64,000 nt of DNA from assembly GCA_963921935.1 (NCBI GenBank), contig OY998176.1, positions 48,261,813 through 48,325,812 on the forward strand. Reading direction: 5' to 3'. Source of the stretch: Galeruca laticollis. Its lineage: Eukaryota > Arthropoda > Insecta > Coleoptera > Chrysomelidae. Positions 32,866-43,715 of the stretch are shown one piece after another. The notes beneath the pieces were generated by a model. That model did no database searches. It was given only the letters and a program-made list of their open reading frames with translations, and was not told the DNA's origin. The translations under genes and the position numbers were made by a program. Numbering within the stretch: position 1 is the stretch's first letter; the number at the start of each line of letters is the position of its first letter.

Positions 32866-33109
32866 CGCATACGAATCGTCTCACTGTTTGAAATGCAACG
32901 TCTACACTAGCGATGCTGTGTGCGCACTGTTGGGCAACGTCTCCTTTGATGTACCGCCTCGGGAGCAAACACCGCGCAACAGATCGCCAACAGTTGTACA
33001 ACTGTTGCGCAACACGTACACACTGCGTGAACTCGTGTGTTGTTCGACTGTTGTTCAGCTGTTGCACAACAATGTTTGCTTGGTCTGTTCCCACCTTAAC
33101 AAGTCCCCA

Positions 33110-33725
33110 TTATAGCATCTACTTCGGCTAAAAAATCATGAAACTTTCTGTGAGTCAAAGCACGATTACCCCCTCGAATCATATTGGTTATTTTAACAGC
33201 CACTTTCATGACATTCATTTGACGTAGGGATTTTCCATACAGGGCCTCTTGGCGAACAATACAATGTATCACAGGCCAGTTAATGTTGTTTTGTTTTAGG
33301 AGTCCTGCAAATCCAATTTCAGTTCCTACCATAGCTCTGACTCCATCACTGACAACACAGTAACATTTCTTGAATCCCCCGTAGTTTGAAATCTCCTTAT
33401 TTACAGCTTCAAAAACATCCGTACTCTTGCTTGTACCATAGAGAGGTATAAGATCAAGCATCTCTTCAGCTACACTGAAGTAGTTTTGAATAGTTCGGGT
33501 AAAAATTACAAGCTGGCTAATGTCTGACAGATAAGTGCTTTCATCCAGGCATAGCTTAAAATATTTACATTTTCAACTGTGTCATGCAGTTTTTTGGATA
33601 CATATTGATTAATATGCTCCACCCGACTTGCAATTGTTTGATACGACACTGAGACTGTTTCGAATTTTTGTTTTGACATTTTGATTGCACAATTTTTAAT
33701 AAGCACTCCATCACTAAAAAGAGAG
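33110..33725 (-). pseudogene. hAT transposase, central part
   Basis: From 33720: SDGVLIKNCAIKMSKQKFE, then after a frameshift KLCLDESTYLSDISQLVIF containing the first catalytic Asp, and a 121-codon frame from 33461 (MLDLIPLYGTSKSTDVFEAV, CYCVVSDGVRAMVG with the second Asp, WPVIHCIVRQEALYGKSL, HDFLAEVDAI). It ends where the Harbinger element begins. A TCTCTCTCTTTTTAG stretch before SDGV looks like a splice acceptor, so the original gene may have had an intron here. Confidence 0.7.
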
Positions 33726-36700
33726 AGACATTAGCTTTATTATCATGAAACATTTTACAATTTTATGGACAAAGCGAAATAATTTAAAAACAGATAAATA
33801 TAAAAAAAGTATATAAAAAATAACATAAAGATATAAAAAATACTGACTATACTAACAAAACAAAACATAATATATAAAAATACAAATTTAAATTAATAAT
33901 TATAATACAATGTTACCATCGTACATCATACCAAATATTGAACTACGCCGATGTAACTCAAAAGTCTAGGGTAGATTGCAGAATTCTGCCACTGAATAAT
34001 GAGGTCTCTCAAGCAGAAACGCCGTTGTCAATCTCCGGAACCTATTGAATGTATTTGCCACTTTTAATTCTAAAGGTAGCTGATTGAATAGTTTTTTGGC
34101 ATTGAAGGTGATGGAATTTTTTACCAGATCAGAGGTGGGTACTGTTAAGTAGATATCGATGTTTTTTCTTGTAGTAGGGTAACTATGAATTGGTCTCTCA
34201 GTTAAATTGTGAAAGTGTTTGCGAACCAAACACACGGATTCCAAAATGAATAGAGCAGGAAGAGTTAAAATTTTGTATTTTTTAAAATAAAATTCGCAAT
34301 GCGTCCTAGGACTCAAACCATAAATGTAACGAATAGCTCTTTTTTGTAGTTTGAAAATAGATGTGAAGAGGTGTAAACTACAAGACCTCAGAAAGGAAAA
34401 CCATAGCGAAGGTGCGATTCGAACAAAGAGTAATAAGTTGTTAAAGCAGTACAAGAATCAAGCTGTTTAGATACAGATTTAATGGCAAAACAAGCAGAGG
34501 ATAATTTTTTCGCTAAAATGTCTACATGTACAGACCATTTAAGGGCACTGTCAATATGGAGACCAAGAAACTTAATCAAATTTGAAGATCTTATTACGTC
34601 ATTGTTAAGTTTGAGAGGTTGCAGAACTGACTTAATAGTAATGAGATCTTTGCCTATGGTAGAATGTAAAGTTCGTATATCTAAACTGCTCCAGGTTACA
34701 CTAGTGTCATCGGCAAATAAAGTGATTTTATCATTAATTCGTAAGTCTGTGACATCGTTAATGAATACCAAGAAAAGAATTGGACCCAAAACTGAACCCT
34801 GGGGTACACCACTGCTAACTGGTAAATTTTCCATTTGCTCGTACCAGTTGGTTTCTACATTCCAGGTAAGATTCAAACCATTTTAAAGAAATACCACGGA
34901 TGCCAGAATATTATAGTTTGTTTATCAAAATTTCATGATCAACACAAGCGAAGGCCTTTGCGAAGTCACAAAAAACCGAAGCCGTGAAAAGTTTATTATT
35001 CAGAGAGGTATATATTTCATTAAGAACAGAAAACATTGCGTCATTAGTACATTTATTAGGTAGGACACCGAATTGTTGGGATTTCAAGATTTTATGTTTG
35101 AAAAGAAAAGGTAGTAGATGGTTTTTCATTAGTATTTCAATTATCTTCGATAAGATTGGTAATAAGGCAATAGGACGATAGTTACTAGTATTCTGTTTCT
35201 TGCCACCCTTGTGGAAGGGAACAATTATAGCTGTTTTTAAACAGTTAGGGAAGAGATCTTTTTCAAAGGATTCATTGATTAGAGAACATAAAACGTTAAT
35301 TACCGCATCTGGAATATTCAAAAACAACTTAGCTGATAACCCGTCAATGCCACAGGAAGTTTTGTTTTGAATGCTGAGTATGGTTTGCACTAGATCAAAT
35401 TTATCTATTGGTCTAAGGGAGAAACTATCAGTGATTCTTTTAGAAGGAACGAGGAAAGAAAGAGCATCACGACTTGGAGATATTTTAGAGCTAATATTCT
35501 TACCAACGTTTATGAAATAATTGTTAAGTTCGTCTGGGTCGAGTTCAATAAAGTTTGAGGAACGAGTTTTGTTCCTTAAATCATTGATAACAGACCAAGT
35601 TTCTCTCGTAGAATTTTTAGCTCTTGAGATGCGATTGTTATAATATTTTTGTTTAATAGCTTTGATAGTTTTTCGGTACAATATTTTATAGTTATTGATA
35701 TAATTGAGTACGTGAAGATTGTCTGTGAATTTTTTAATGTACATGAGGGATCTCATATTCTTAGATGAAGTACGTGTTCCTTTCGTAGACCATGTGATGA
35801 CGAGAGCGAAGAGGAAATGATGTATTGAAGCACCTGATACTTTTATTAATAAAGTCCAAAAATTTAGAGTCAATATCTTCAGAAAGATCAATCCAATCAA
35901 TTGCTAAACATAAATTATGAAATTTGGTGAAACTTTGTTGAGAGAAAATCCTCACCAACTGAGTGTTTTTCTTTAGAGATTTACGAGGTAATACAAATTC
36001 GGCGAAAACTGCTTCATGGTCATAGAGACCTGAGTTAATTACTAAATGATTCACATCATGGGGTAGGAAGTCGGAAACTATGTAATCTAAAATTTACGAA
36101 GTTGTTTTAGTAGTACGAGTTGGTGAATCCACGTGCATATTTAGATGAAACGAATGAAAAATATTCACCAAAGACCTTTGAGTGGCACAATCATTAGTAA
36201 AGTCAATATTAAAGTCACCGCATAAAACTTTCTTGCTCTTAACAGGCAGAGCGTCTGTAGATACAAATTATATATAAATCCGTATTTTTGTTGTATATTA
36301 TGGAAAATTCAAAAGTATTTTCTACTTGTAGAAAATCATATTTTAATACAGCCAAGACGTCCTCGCCAGAAGATAAAATTAGGGTTCCACCGTGACCTGA
36401 ATTACTCCTATCATATCTACTAATAACTCGATATTTTTCAATAAAAACAGGTTCGTTTGCTTGTAGCCAGTGTTCAGTTATAGCAATTATCCGCGGGAAC
36501 CCCAATTCCTCCAAAAACAAATACAACTCGTCTGTTTTATTGCGTATTGACTGAATATTAATTAGAACCATTCTTAATTTACTGTCCTTAAAACTAAGTG
36601 AGGATTCTAGTCCCTCTGGAAACGTCCTATCAACTAAAAATTTTTCTTGGAAGAATCGGCAGTAAAGTAACGGCTATTACACTCTCTAATTTTTTGTTGG

Positions 36701-37390
36701 TGAATTCTCCGTTCCGAGGTGATGTAAGTTCTGTAGGTGGATAGATCTTCATCCACTTCAACTGAGCTTATGCCATAAAAATCGTGAAAGTTATAATAAA
36801 TTACCTTTAAAGCTATGGGATCAACGAGCAGACCCTCGGATGCTTACACATTTACACTTGTGGAAGTATAACCTTCAAAACATACTTACGATGGTTGGTC
36901 ATGTAGATAGGCGAGGAATACCTTGAGAGATGATAAAATAGCCGGTTCTCTTAATCTAGACATAATATAACGATTGCCTCCAGTAGAGGACTCCTGTGTT
37001 AATCGGACCGTAGGAGGAGTCATCGGGTCCAGCGAAAAGTTAGTGTCATTGTGTGAATCTTTTGTAAACTGAAATGATTTATCACACGAAAAGCTGTTTG
37101 ATTTACATACGACTATAGCATGTTTGTCAGATGTGATGGCTACTACTACAGGACGAGAAGGATCAGAACTTTTACTTACAGACCGTATTTCTTGATTAAC
37201 TGTCACAGGCTGAAGAAAATCCATCGTCGGAGGAGGCGAGTTTTCTTGGGACAATGAAGATTCAATTGACCATTTTAATGAAACTCTAGGTGGCCATACA
37301 TCATTGTTAAACAATTTGCTGGCAGACATTTGTGTTAGAAAACCAATTTTAAATGTTGATGTTTTTGATTCATTGCTTGGATTGATCACG
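33726..37390 (-). mobile_element. CR1/Daphne-like LINE inserted in the hAT element
   Basis: Minus-strand LINE without RNase H, lying between the N-terminal and central parts of the hAT transposase. It has an endonuclease, RT and the Phe/Asn-Leu-Pro-rich C-terminus common in CR1-group elements (KKLFNQLPLELK, PHYSVAEFCNL). Boundaries are inferred from where hAT sequence stops (about 33725 and 37390); I could not identify a tail or target duplication. Confidence 0.6.
33966..36571 (-). pseudogene. CR1-like LINE ORF2 pseudogene (endonuclease-RT)
   Basis: Blocks from 36571: NIQSIRNKTDELYLFLEELG, ITEHWLQANEPV, SGHGGTLI (endonuclease start, to 36239), VLCGDFNIDFTNDCATQRS in a shifted frame, LVINSGLYDHEAVF near 36050, then RT from 35900 (NTSNYRPIALLPILSKIIE, SQQFGVLPNKCTNDAMF, FCDFAKAFACVDHEIL), SSGVPQGSVLGPILFLVFIN and the catalytic ITLFADDTS (34876-34388) and the C-terminal part to 33966. 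At least five frame breaks. The FADD box is intact. Confidence 0.72.
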
Positions 37391-37632
37391 GGTTCCTTCG
37401 CTTTGACAATGCCCAGCGCTACTTCATAAGAAACGGCAATACTGTACTTGGTATCAGCGTCAGATTTTTTAAAAAACGTTGTTTGTTGTTTTAGTATTTT
37501 CTTATAATCCGTAATGATAGCCTTCCTTGATTCCCCTGTATATTGCTGAAACGTTTTCTCGTGTAACGTAGTGTAATGTCGTTTCATATTATATTCTTTG
37601 GGAACTGATAGTACTTGCATACATACAAACAA
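36886..37632 (-). pseudogene. Chimeric frame: hAT N-terminus fused to LINE-like sequence
   Basis: A 248-codon open frame. Residues 1-80 are hAT: SVPKEYNMKRHYTTLHEKTF is a zinc-finger-like entry and YSIAVSYEVALGIVKAKEP is the conserved start of the transposase body. From about residue 82 (VINPSNESK...) the sequence changes to a Ser/Pro/Asp-rich stretch without hAT similarity, plausibly LINE ORF1 or 5' UTR. The frame stays open across the junction by chance. Confidence 0.55.
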
Positions 37633-38104
37633 TGCACTGAAGTTTATTATTGTTGTTCGTGATTAAATAGTCTAATTTCCAACTGTCATTATAAACTCGA
37701 TGTTCGTTCGTTATTTTTCTTTTCTGCGCAGACATGTTTCACCGAGTATTTCACTTAAAAACGTTTTAGAATTGGTGCGTAGCGCACACTAGAACAATTA
37801 TTAACTAACTCTGCCCCCTGCTCGTCCCGCTTGATTCAACCTTCTATATACGTGTGCGCGGCTTCTCGAATATTCGAGGGTGATCGAGTAAGATCGGTCC
37901 GATTTCCAGTAACATCGCTGTGACCTTCTACACGTCGCCAGTGGCGTCACACGTTATTCAATTTGTATTTTATCGTTAATGTAAGAATTGTGCATATTGT
38001 GCAATTTATACATTTAGAGACCCGCTCCGAGGACCTCAAAAAATAACGTCGTGGGACGTATGCGGCCCGCGGGCCTCATCTTGGACAGCCCTGTATATTA
38101 TAGA

Positions 38105-38180
38105 TCATTTAAAAGGTCTTTTATTTTCCCTATATTAATCATAATAATGGCAATAGAAGAAACCCACACATATTTAGGTT
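38105..38180. other. Intron 3 spacer
   Basis: Short single-copy-looking DNA between the hAT target duplication and the minisatellite. Confidence 0.5.
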
Positions 38181-38655
38181 TTGAGTAACTATTTAGTAAC
38201 TATTGAGTAACTATTGAGTAACTATTGAGTAACTATTGAGTAACTATTGAGTAACTATTGAGTAACTATTGAGTAACTATTGAGTAACTATTGAGTAACT
38301 ATTGAGTAACTATTGAGTAACTATTGAGTAACTATTGAGTAACTATTGAGTAACTATTGAGTAACTATTGAGTAACTATTGAGTAACTATTGAGTAACTA
38401 TTGAGTAACTATTGAGTAACTATTGAGTAACTATTGAGTAACTATTGAGTAACTATTGAGTAACTATTGAGTAACTATTGAGTAACTATTGAGTAACTAT
38501 TGAGTAACTATTGAGTAACTATTGAGTAACTATTGAGTAACTATTGAGTAACTATTGAGTAACTATTGAGTAACTATTGAGTAACTATTGAGCAACTATT
38601 GAGTAACTATTGAGTAACTATTGAGTAACTATTGAGTAACTATTGAGTAACTATT
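38181..38655. repeat. 11-bp minisatellite, about 43 copies
   Basis: TTGAGTAACTA is repeated head to tail with almost no variation. The first units include a variant (TTTAGTAACTA), and one unit near 38590 has GAGCAACTATT. There are no spacers. The array starts 77 bases from the hAT target duplication. Confidence 0.95.
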
Positions 38656-39331
38656 CGAGGCGGGTATAGCTCGAGGACAAAAAATATGGAATGTTGAGGA
38701 TGTTTATGAGGTCAAAATATGAAAGAGAAAGTCAAAAGTAAGATGGTACATATGTACATGATATTAATTAAACCCATAGAAACATTAGCCAGTGAAACAT
38801 AGACATTTAATCAGGTAGGAAGAAAAACAAGTTCTGGATATGAAGATTTGGTAGTTTCACTGCTAATTATTATTAAGAAGACTCTTCAACTGGTATTTGT
38901 AGATGTTCATCAGTATAAACTCAAACAGTAATACTAAAAATCCAATAATCACGACAAAATTGCAAAAAAGTATAGGAGAGATGTATTCAGAGATGTGTCA
39001 GGTGGGAAACCTTCTGAAATTTCGTTTTTTTTTAATTTAGTTATGCTCTCTGTTAGTGGACCTACAATTCTAAATAATTTCCAGGGTTTCCTGCAGGCCA
39101 CTGCACTAGGACAATCTCTACATATACGTAGACAAAATAAAGGAACAAACTGATACTCTGGGTCGCAAATGTAATTCTTCAGAATTGTATTTGAAAAGAA
39201 GAGTAGCATCGTTATTTCAATAAATTTAGATTGTAAATATTCAAACAAAGAAAATTGTATAACACTGATGATTCAGTAGAATGTTGAAATTCACTTAGCT
39301 ATAACATATCTGCAGTTACCGTTCAATAATA
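38656..39331. other. Intron 3 DNA, no supported gene
   Basis: No coding similarity. One 99-codon minus frame at 38949-39248 has no recognisable domain and is probably chance. Confidence 0.5.
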
Positions 39332-39525
39332 TACAGTAGAAACGCCGAGTCTTTTTCATCACGTGACTGATACGACATCAACCATATGCATCTTAATCAA
39401 AACAATACGACAAAAGCTTGTATTGAGTTTCACTCTTTTTCTGTTATTAAAAGACAGTGCCAACATAGTATGTGTTGAATAATCTCTAAGTCAGGTGATG
39501 GGAAAGCTTCACCGTTTCTACTGTA
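39332..39525. mobile_element. 190-bp Tc1/mariner-type MITE next to exon 4
   Basis: Inverted ends CAGTAGAAACG (39334) and, on the minus strand from 39523, CAGTAGAAACG, with a second matching block (CATCACGTGAC / CATCACCTGAC). Flanked by TA at 39332-39333 and 39524-39525. No coding capacity. The right end is 30 bases from the exon 4 acceptor AG. A similar left end (CAGTAGAAATGCC) appears near 57641. Confidence 0.7.
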
Positions 39526-39555
39526 TATATTTATTATAATATTGTATATTTTTAG

Positions 39556-39651
39556 GGGCTAGTGCTCTACATTTGGCTATAGCATATAATAATAACGAAT
39601 TAGTCCAAGATTTAGTTGAAGCTGGTGCGAATGTAAATCAAAGAGCTATAG
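39556..39651 (+). CDS. TRPV channel gene, exon 4 (ankyrin repeat)
   Basis: Acceptor TATTTTTAG before 39556 and donor GGTGAGT at 39651 (phase 1). It encodes GASALHLAIAYNNNELVQDL and VEAGANVNQRAIG, one complete ankyrin repeat with the ALHLAI and G-A-x-V-N signatures. Intron 4 is 39652-56754. Confidence 0.9.
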
Positions 39652-40076
39652 GTGAGTATTTTAAAATAAATAACCGAAGTCAATAAAGTCTACGAAAACA
39701 TTTTGAAAGTGATTCCCTTGATCAAGTGTAACCTAAAAGTTCTCGACTGGAAACTCCTCCACAGAGACTGGTATGCGGTGTCAGTTAAAGTATTCCTATA
39801 GCTTATAGTAGGATGGGATGAACAAATAATATTAAAATGGACGCCTCCAGATTTTTAACGGAACGAAATCTACAAAACATGAAAATGGTGAAAAGCTGGA
39901 AACACCTTCTAAAGAGTTGACGTTAAATTAAATTGTTATAAATTATCCCCTAACACGATCCCCCAATTTACTACAAATTGTTGAAATCGACAAAAAAGCT
40001 GCAGGAATAATAAATTGATTGAAATATACTGCAAATACACATTAACGGCGTATTCAAAATACAGAAATCATATATA
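39652..40076. other. Start of TRPV intron 4, no feature
   Basis: AT-rich intronic DNA without recognisable elements. Confidence 0.5.
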
Positions 40077-40546
40077 TACAAGGTGCGGCACCGGAAACGA
40101 AACAGATCGCATATCTTGAAGACAAATTTTTTTTTGGAGAAAATGCTAAACTAAAAAACAGACCTAGTAGTTATGGAAACAAAAACCTTTATTTTTATTT
40201 TACGAAATCATAGGCGTAGTGAGTTAAATTTTATACCAAAGGTAATTATGCATTAAATTGTTGAATTTGGCTTTCACATGAAAATACGCTTATTTGAAAT
40301 GTCACATGTCACAGTATCAAATTCCTTATAGAATTACCTTTTGAATGATGTGTCACACTTAGTACTTTCCTATTTAAATTTTATTGGTAATAGTGACAGG
40401 TGGGAGGGGAGGGATGTAGGATAGTTGAGGATATGATCTAAATATGTCCCCCTTGAAATAAAAATTGCCCTCTTTTTGCATTTCCTCCAAAAAAATTTTG
40501 TCTTAAAGATATGCGATCTGTTTCGTTTTCGGTGCCGCACCGTGTA
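40077..40546. mobile_element. 466-bp MITE with about 57-bp inverted repeats
   Basis: Left end CAAGGTGCGGCACCGGAAAC at 40079 and, on the minus strand from 40544, CACGGTGCGGCACCGAAAAC. The inverted repeats run about 57 bases, through AAACAGATCGCATATCTT to TTTTTTGGAG, with few mismatches. TA flanks both ends (40077-40078, 40545-40546), as for the Tc1/mariner superfamily. The interior has no transposase. Confidence 0.75.
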
Positions 40547-41229
40547 TATATAAAGCAAGTATATTTAAAAAACACCAACTCTATACCTATATTCATTTCT
40601 AATTGGACATAATTTACGAGTAGAATCCTGACTTCAAATTATGAAGAAAAAACCCAAAACATCTAAATAAAATATAGCTGCTTACTGAGTTACAAGGTGT
40701 TTTGTTTAAAAATTTAAAAAAGATTTGTGCTCAGGACTTTAATAGGCCTGAGCACATGTTGACGTCACGAGGAACCGTCAAACACAAGCTGGGATATCCC
40801 CAGATCACTTGATTTGACGGTGAAGTGCTGGCAACGCAGCATTGATTAGTCCTTCCCTCGCTAGATAAAATCCAGCCCGGCAATATGGAACTTTTAAATA
40901 TTAAAATCCTGAAAACGGTCTATAAAATTGCATGCTTTCTCAGATTGATATTGTACAGTATGTCCCCGGATTGAGTTTACAAGAGGGAAAACATTTTGAT
41001 TTTACAAAAAAATGTTGAAGGAATATATTTTTTTGCTTTATTTCACATGACCAAATCTGCAATTAGAATTTCAATACTACATATCTATGTTCCAAAAAAA
41101 ATTCATCGCATTACATCTATTATTTTTTGTTGTTGAAAAACACTAATTTTTTTTAAATAAATTAAAATTGTAATTCTGTAATTTTTGGTGAGAATGTTAC
41201 CGTTTTTACAAAAAATATATTCAATACAA
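40547..41229. other. Unassigned; includes a 10-bp-arm hairpin
   Basis: TGTGCTCAGG / CCTGAGCACA pair perfectly at 40726-40735 and 40747-40756, in a locally GC-rich stretch (40725-40880) that could be a short degraded transposon. No coding region. Confidence 0.4.
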
Positions 41230-41690
41230 TGTTATGGTATTGGGGAAAGGAGCTATCGTCGCATTGCGGAAGAACTCACTGAAACATTTCCGGTATGGGT
41301 ATAAAGAAGTTGGTGAATTTTTTTTTGGAAACCGGTTCTGTTCTGAATTAAAAGAAAAAGAAACTTGAACATGATGAATATGATGCTTCTACAGTTTCAA
41401 TTTTGGATTCGGCGGAAGATAATTCAACTGAATATGAGCAAATCTCATATTTGAATAGTTTTGAAGGAGCGTAAATATGATATGATGGAAAGCGTCTTCA
41501 TTTTTGCGTGTGAATGGGAGATAAAATAATTGAGAACCGAAATTTTCACAAAAGCATGGTATTTTCCAATGAAGCAACTTTTTCTAGCAATGGTACTGTT
41601 GCGTCACAACATGTTCATTATTGGAGTGCTCATATAAACAATGCACACACAGATATTAGTTATAGTTCAGTCAAAGATGTAAATAATAAA
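41230..41690 (+). pseudogene. Degraded IS630/Tc1/mariner-type transposase fragment
   Basis: Broken frames give ERSYRRIAEELTETFPV near 41245 and MVFSNEATFSSNGTVASQHV then HYWS near 41555-41625. The latter resembles the F-S-D-E-A-T-F ... N ... YW block of paired-domain insect transposases; the catalytic Asp reads Asn. Several stops separate the blocks. No inverted repeats identified. Confidence 0.5.
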
Positions 41691-41699
41691 AGTTAGTTG

Positions 41700-43440
41700 G
41701 AATTTATATTTCTAATTCTTCTTTATAAAACGAGATATAAGGTAGTATTAATTGTCTGGTGTTATGTTTAAGATGTTTTTATATATAAATAGGTTAATAT
41801 TGTTCAAAGCAATGTATTTTGTTCCATTAACGGTAAGTATCTTAAAGAGTAGGATGGCGCTGCATAATTGCGGATTAAAAATAATCGTTAGACAGTCGAT
41901 AAATGTATTTAATAATTATAAAATTAATAAATACATTTTAACGATTATTAGTTGAAATTATAATATTAAATTAATTTATCGTCAACTGAGCATTTTAAAT
42001 TATAATATTGACTGGACTATGACGATATCCTCTTATTCCAGTCTGTAATAAGCACAAATATGGCAAGGAATTTAGGAATACCCTATAAATAAGAATTACA
42101 ATAAAATATATTTCAAACAAAAAAAAACGATGCAAATATTTAAAGCAACCCAGTTTTCTGTTATTGTAGGCAGTTAAAATTAAACAATTAATTATGAAAA
42201 CAATCAACAAATAGTCCCAATTTTGTCACGCGTATATGTCGAATACCAAAACACCGATGTTTATGAACGCCATAAAATACAGACGAATTATGCAATTATT
42301 GCGGAGAAATTAGAACAGCAATTAAGGACAATCTTCAACAATCAAAAACACAGAATTGATAAACACATCGAAAACAGCAACGTATGTTGAGATGGCAAAA
42401 CAACCCATCCCAGAGACCCCGTGATAAATACAAAAAAAACACGAGGCAAAGGAGCAGTACGGTTTTTTCCAGCGGTTGATGATATACGACGGCACGCGTT
42501 TTGTCAGTGCGCATTCAGTGACTTTCGCGGAGTGCTGGAATCAAAGATAGCCGATCGTAAAAATCCAGACGCCGATTTCTTTTTTTGTGGTGAGACGTTA
42601 GATCTAGATTTCCAAACCGCAAGTTTTTGAATCTGAAAACCATTTTTCATTTTTTATGGGGGAAAAAGATATTATTTTTTTGTGTCTAGCTATCCAGCCA
42701 TATAAGTGCTACACTGAAACTTGAGCCGTATATTACTTTAATTAGAAAATATCATACACTATAAAAATTTTCTCTTTAGTTGTTATACAATTTTATTCAG
42801 GGACATCTACAAGGGGCACGCCAATTAAACTTGAGATATATATTTTTATTACTTTCGATTTTGTTTCATGTATGTTCTTTTCAAAAATAGTGCACATGCA
42901 TTGTATACTCAATACCTGTTTATACATCTAATATATAGGGGGTGCCAACGAACTTATATTTATCGATTTAATTGTGTTCGCTTTAAAAACTAAGATTTCA
43001 TTATTTATTTAAAATTTATCGTGCATCGAAGGTCGCCCATGTCAGCAGAAAACGTCCGGTTACGAACTCATTTTTCTGCAGTGTAGACGAACTGCCAGTA
43101 GGTAAATATATGTCAAGGGAATCAATAAAGTAACCATTAGCTAGGTCACGGCCTCATGTTTATACTCCAGTAAGAAGACCATTCCTTTTTTTGTGAAAGT
43201 AGAGCCCCGGGCGCTTTCGCTGATGTAGTTGTCCTTACCAGATACTAACTGAGAAAGAGAGTAAATACATAAAGGAATCCTAGCGATTTCCATTTACCGA
43301 TACGAGTTTTTTTTATGGCATCATTGTATACCATAGGTGTCGAAAGCGTATCTCAAATTATTTTTTTCGTTTTTCGTTTGCTGTTGTCTTTTTGTTATTT
43401 ACCTGATTGTAATATAGGCATATTTATTTGTTATCTACAT
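41700..43440. other. Intron 4 DNA, no supported gene
   Basis: AT-rich. A 69-codon frame at 42421-42630 lies in a patch of more balanced base composition (42300-42640) but matches nothing I know. A purine-rich MITE-like element is possible, but no inverted ends were found. Confidence 0.4.
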
Positions 43441-43715
43441 AGTCTGTGTTACTCACTCCCGACAAATCCCCCTAGGCACAAGGTGGACTGGACCCGTGGA
43501 CGTACGGGGTCTGGACGACACGGCGAACCTCAGAGCTCAGGCTTGGCAGATCGTTTAAGCCCAAGAGGGCCCACGGCACCCCTCCGCTCGAGCCAGGAAG
43601 CTACCCTCTCTCAAGGTTCTAAGGGGGGGAGGGGGGATAATCCTGCCCTCTCGTGCCATACGGCACTGGTGACAGCAATCGTTGCAAACTTTGAATAAAC
43701 GCCGGTTATTACACG
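43441..43715 (+). other. GC-rich island ending in AATAAA
   Basis: About 250 bases (CCTAGGCACAAGG... to AACTTTGAATAAACGCC) are strikingly GC-rich in an AT-rich neighbourhood and contain G7 and G6 runs. An open frame crosses it (to 43698) but its Arg/Gly/Ser-rich translation has no domain. The AATAAA near 43692 suggests the 3' UTR of a retroelement or a processed transcript; I cannot name it. Confidence 0.35.

Larger units (their letters stand above)
30208..33099. mobile_element. Complete PIF/Harbinger transposon with TAA target duplication
   Basis: TAA at 30208-30210 and 33097-33099 flanks the element. The ends are long inverted repeats: AGGTGGGAACAGACCAAGC from 30211 and the same read inward on the minus strand from 33096, about 40 bases nearly identical. 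It encodes a DDE transposase on the + strand in two exons and a MADF/Myb-like DNA-binding protein on the minus strand, the two-gene plan of this superfamily. It inserted inside the hAT transposase gene. Confidence 0.88.
28883..38104 (-). mobile_element. hAT transposon with 8-bp target duplication, swollen by nested insertions
   Basis: ATTATAGA at 28883-28890 and 38097-38104 is an 8-bp target duplication, typical of hAT. The inverted ends are ATACAGAGCTGTCC (28891) and, read inward on the minus strand from 38096, ATACAGGGCTGTCC: one mismatch in 14. Minus-strand hAT transposase pieces lie at 37390-37632, 33110-33720 and 29740-30115. A PIF/Harbinger element (30208-33099) and a CR1-like LINE (about 33725-37390) separate them. 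Confidence 0.85.

Noticed and set aside
38181..38655. CRISPR-like regular repeat
   Set aside because: Units are contiguous 11-mers without spacers in a eukaryotic intron; it is a minisatellite.
38949..39248. 99-codon minus frame in intron 3
   Set aside because: No similarity or codon pattern that suggests a protein, and it is antisense in an intron.
42421..42630. 69-codon frame in intron 4 as a coding exon
   Set aside because: No splice sites in phase with the TRPV exons, and exon 4 joins exon 5 directly in the expected reading.
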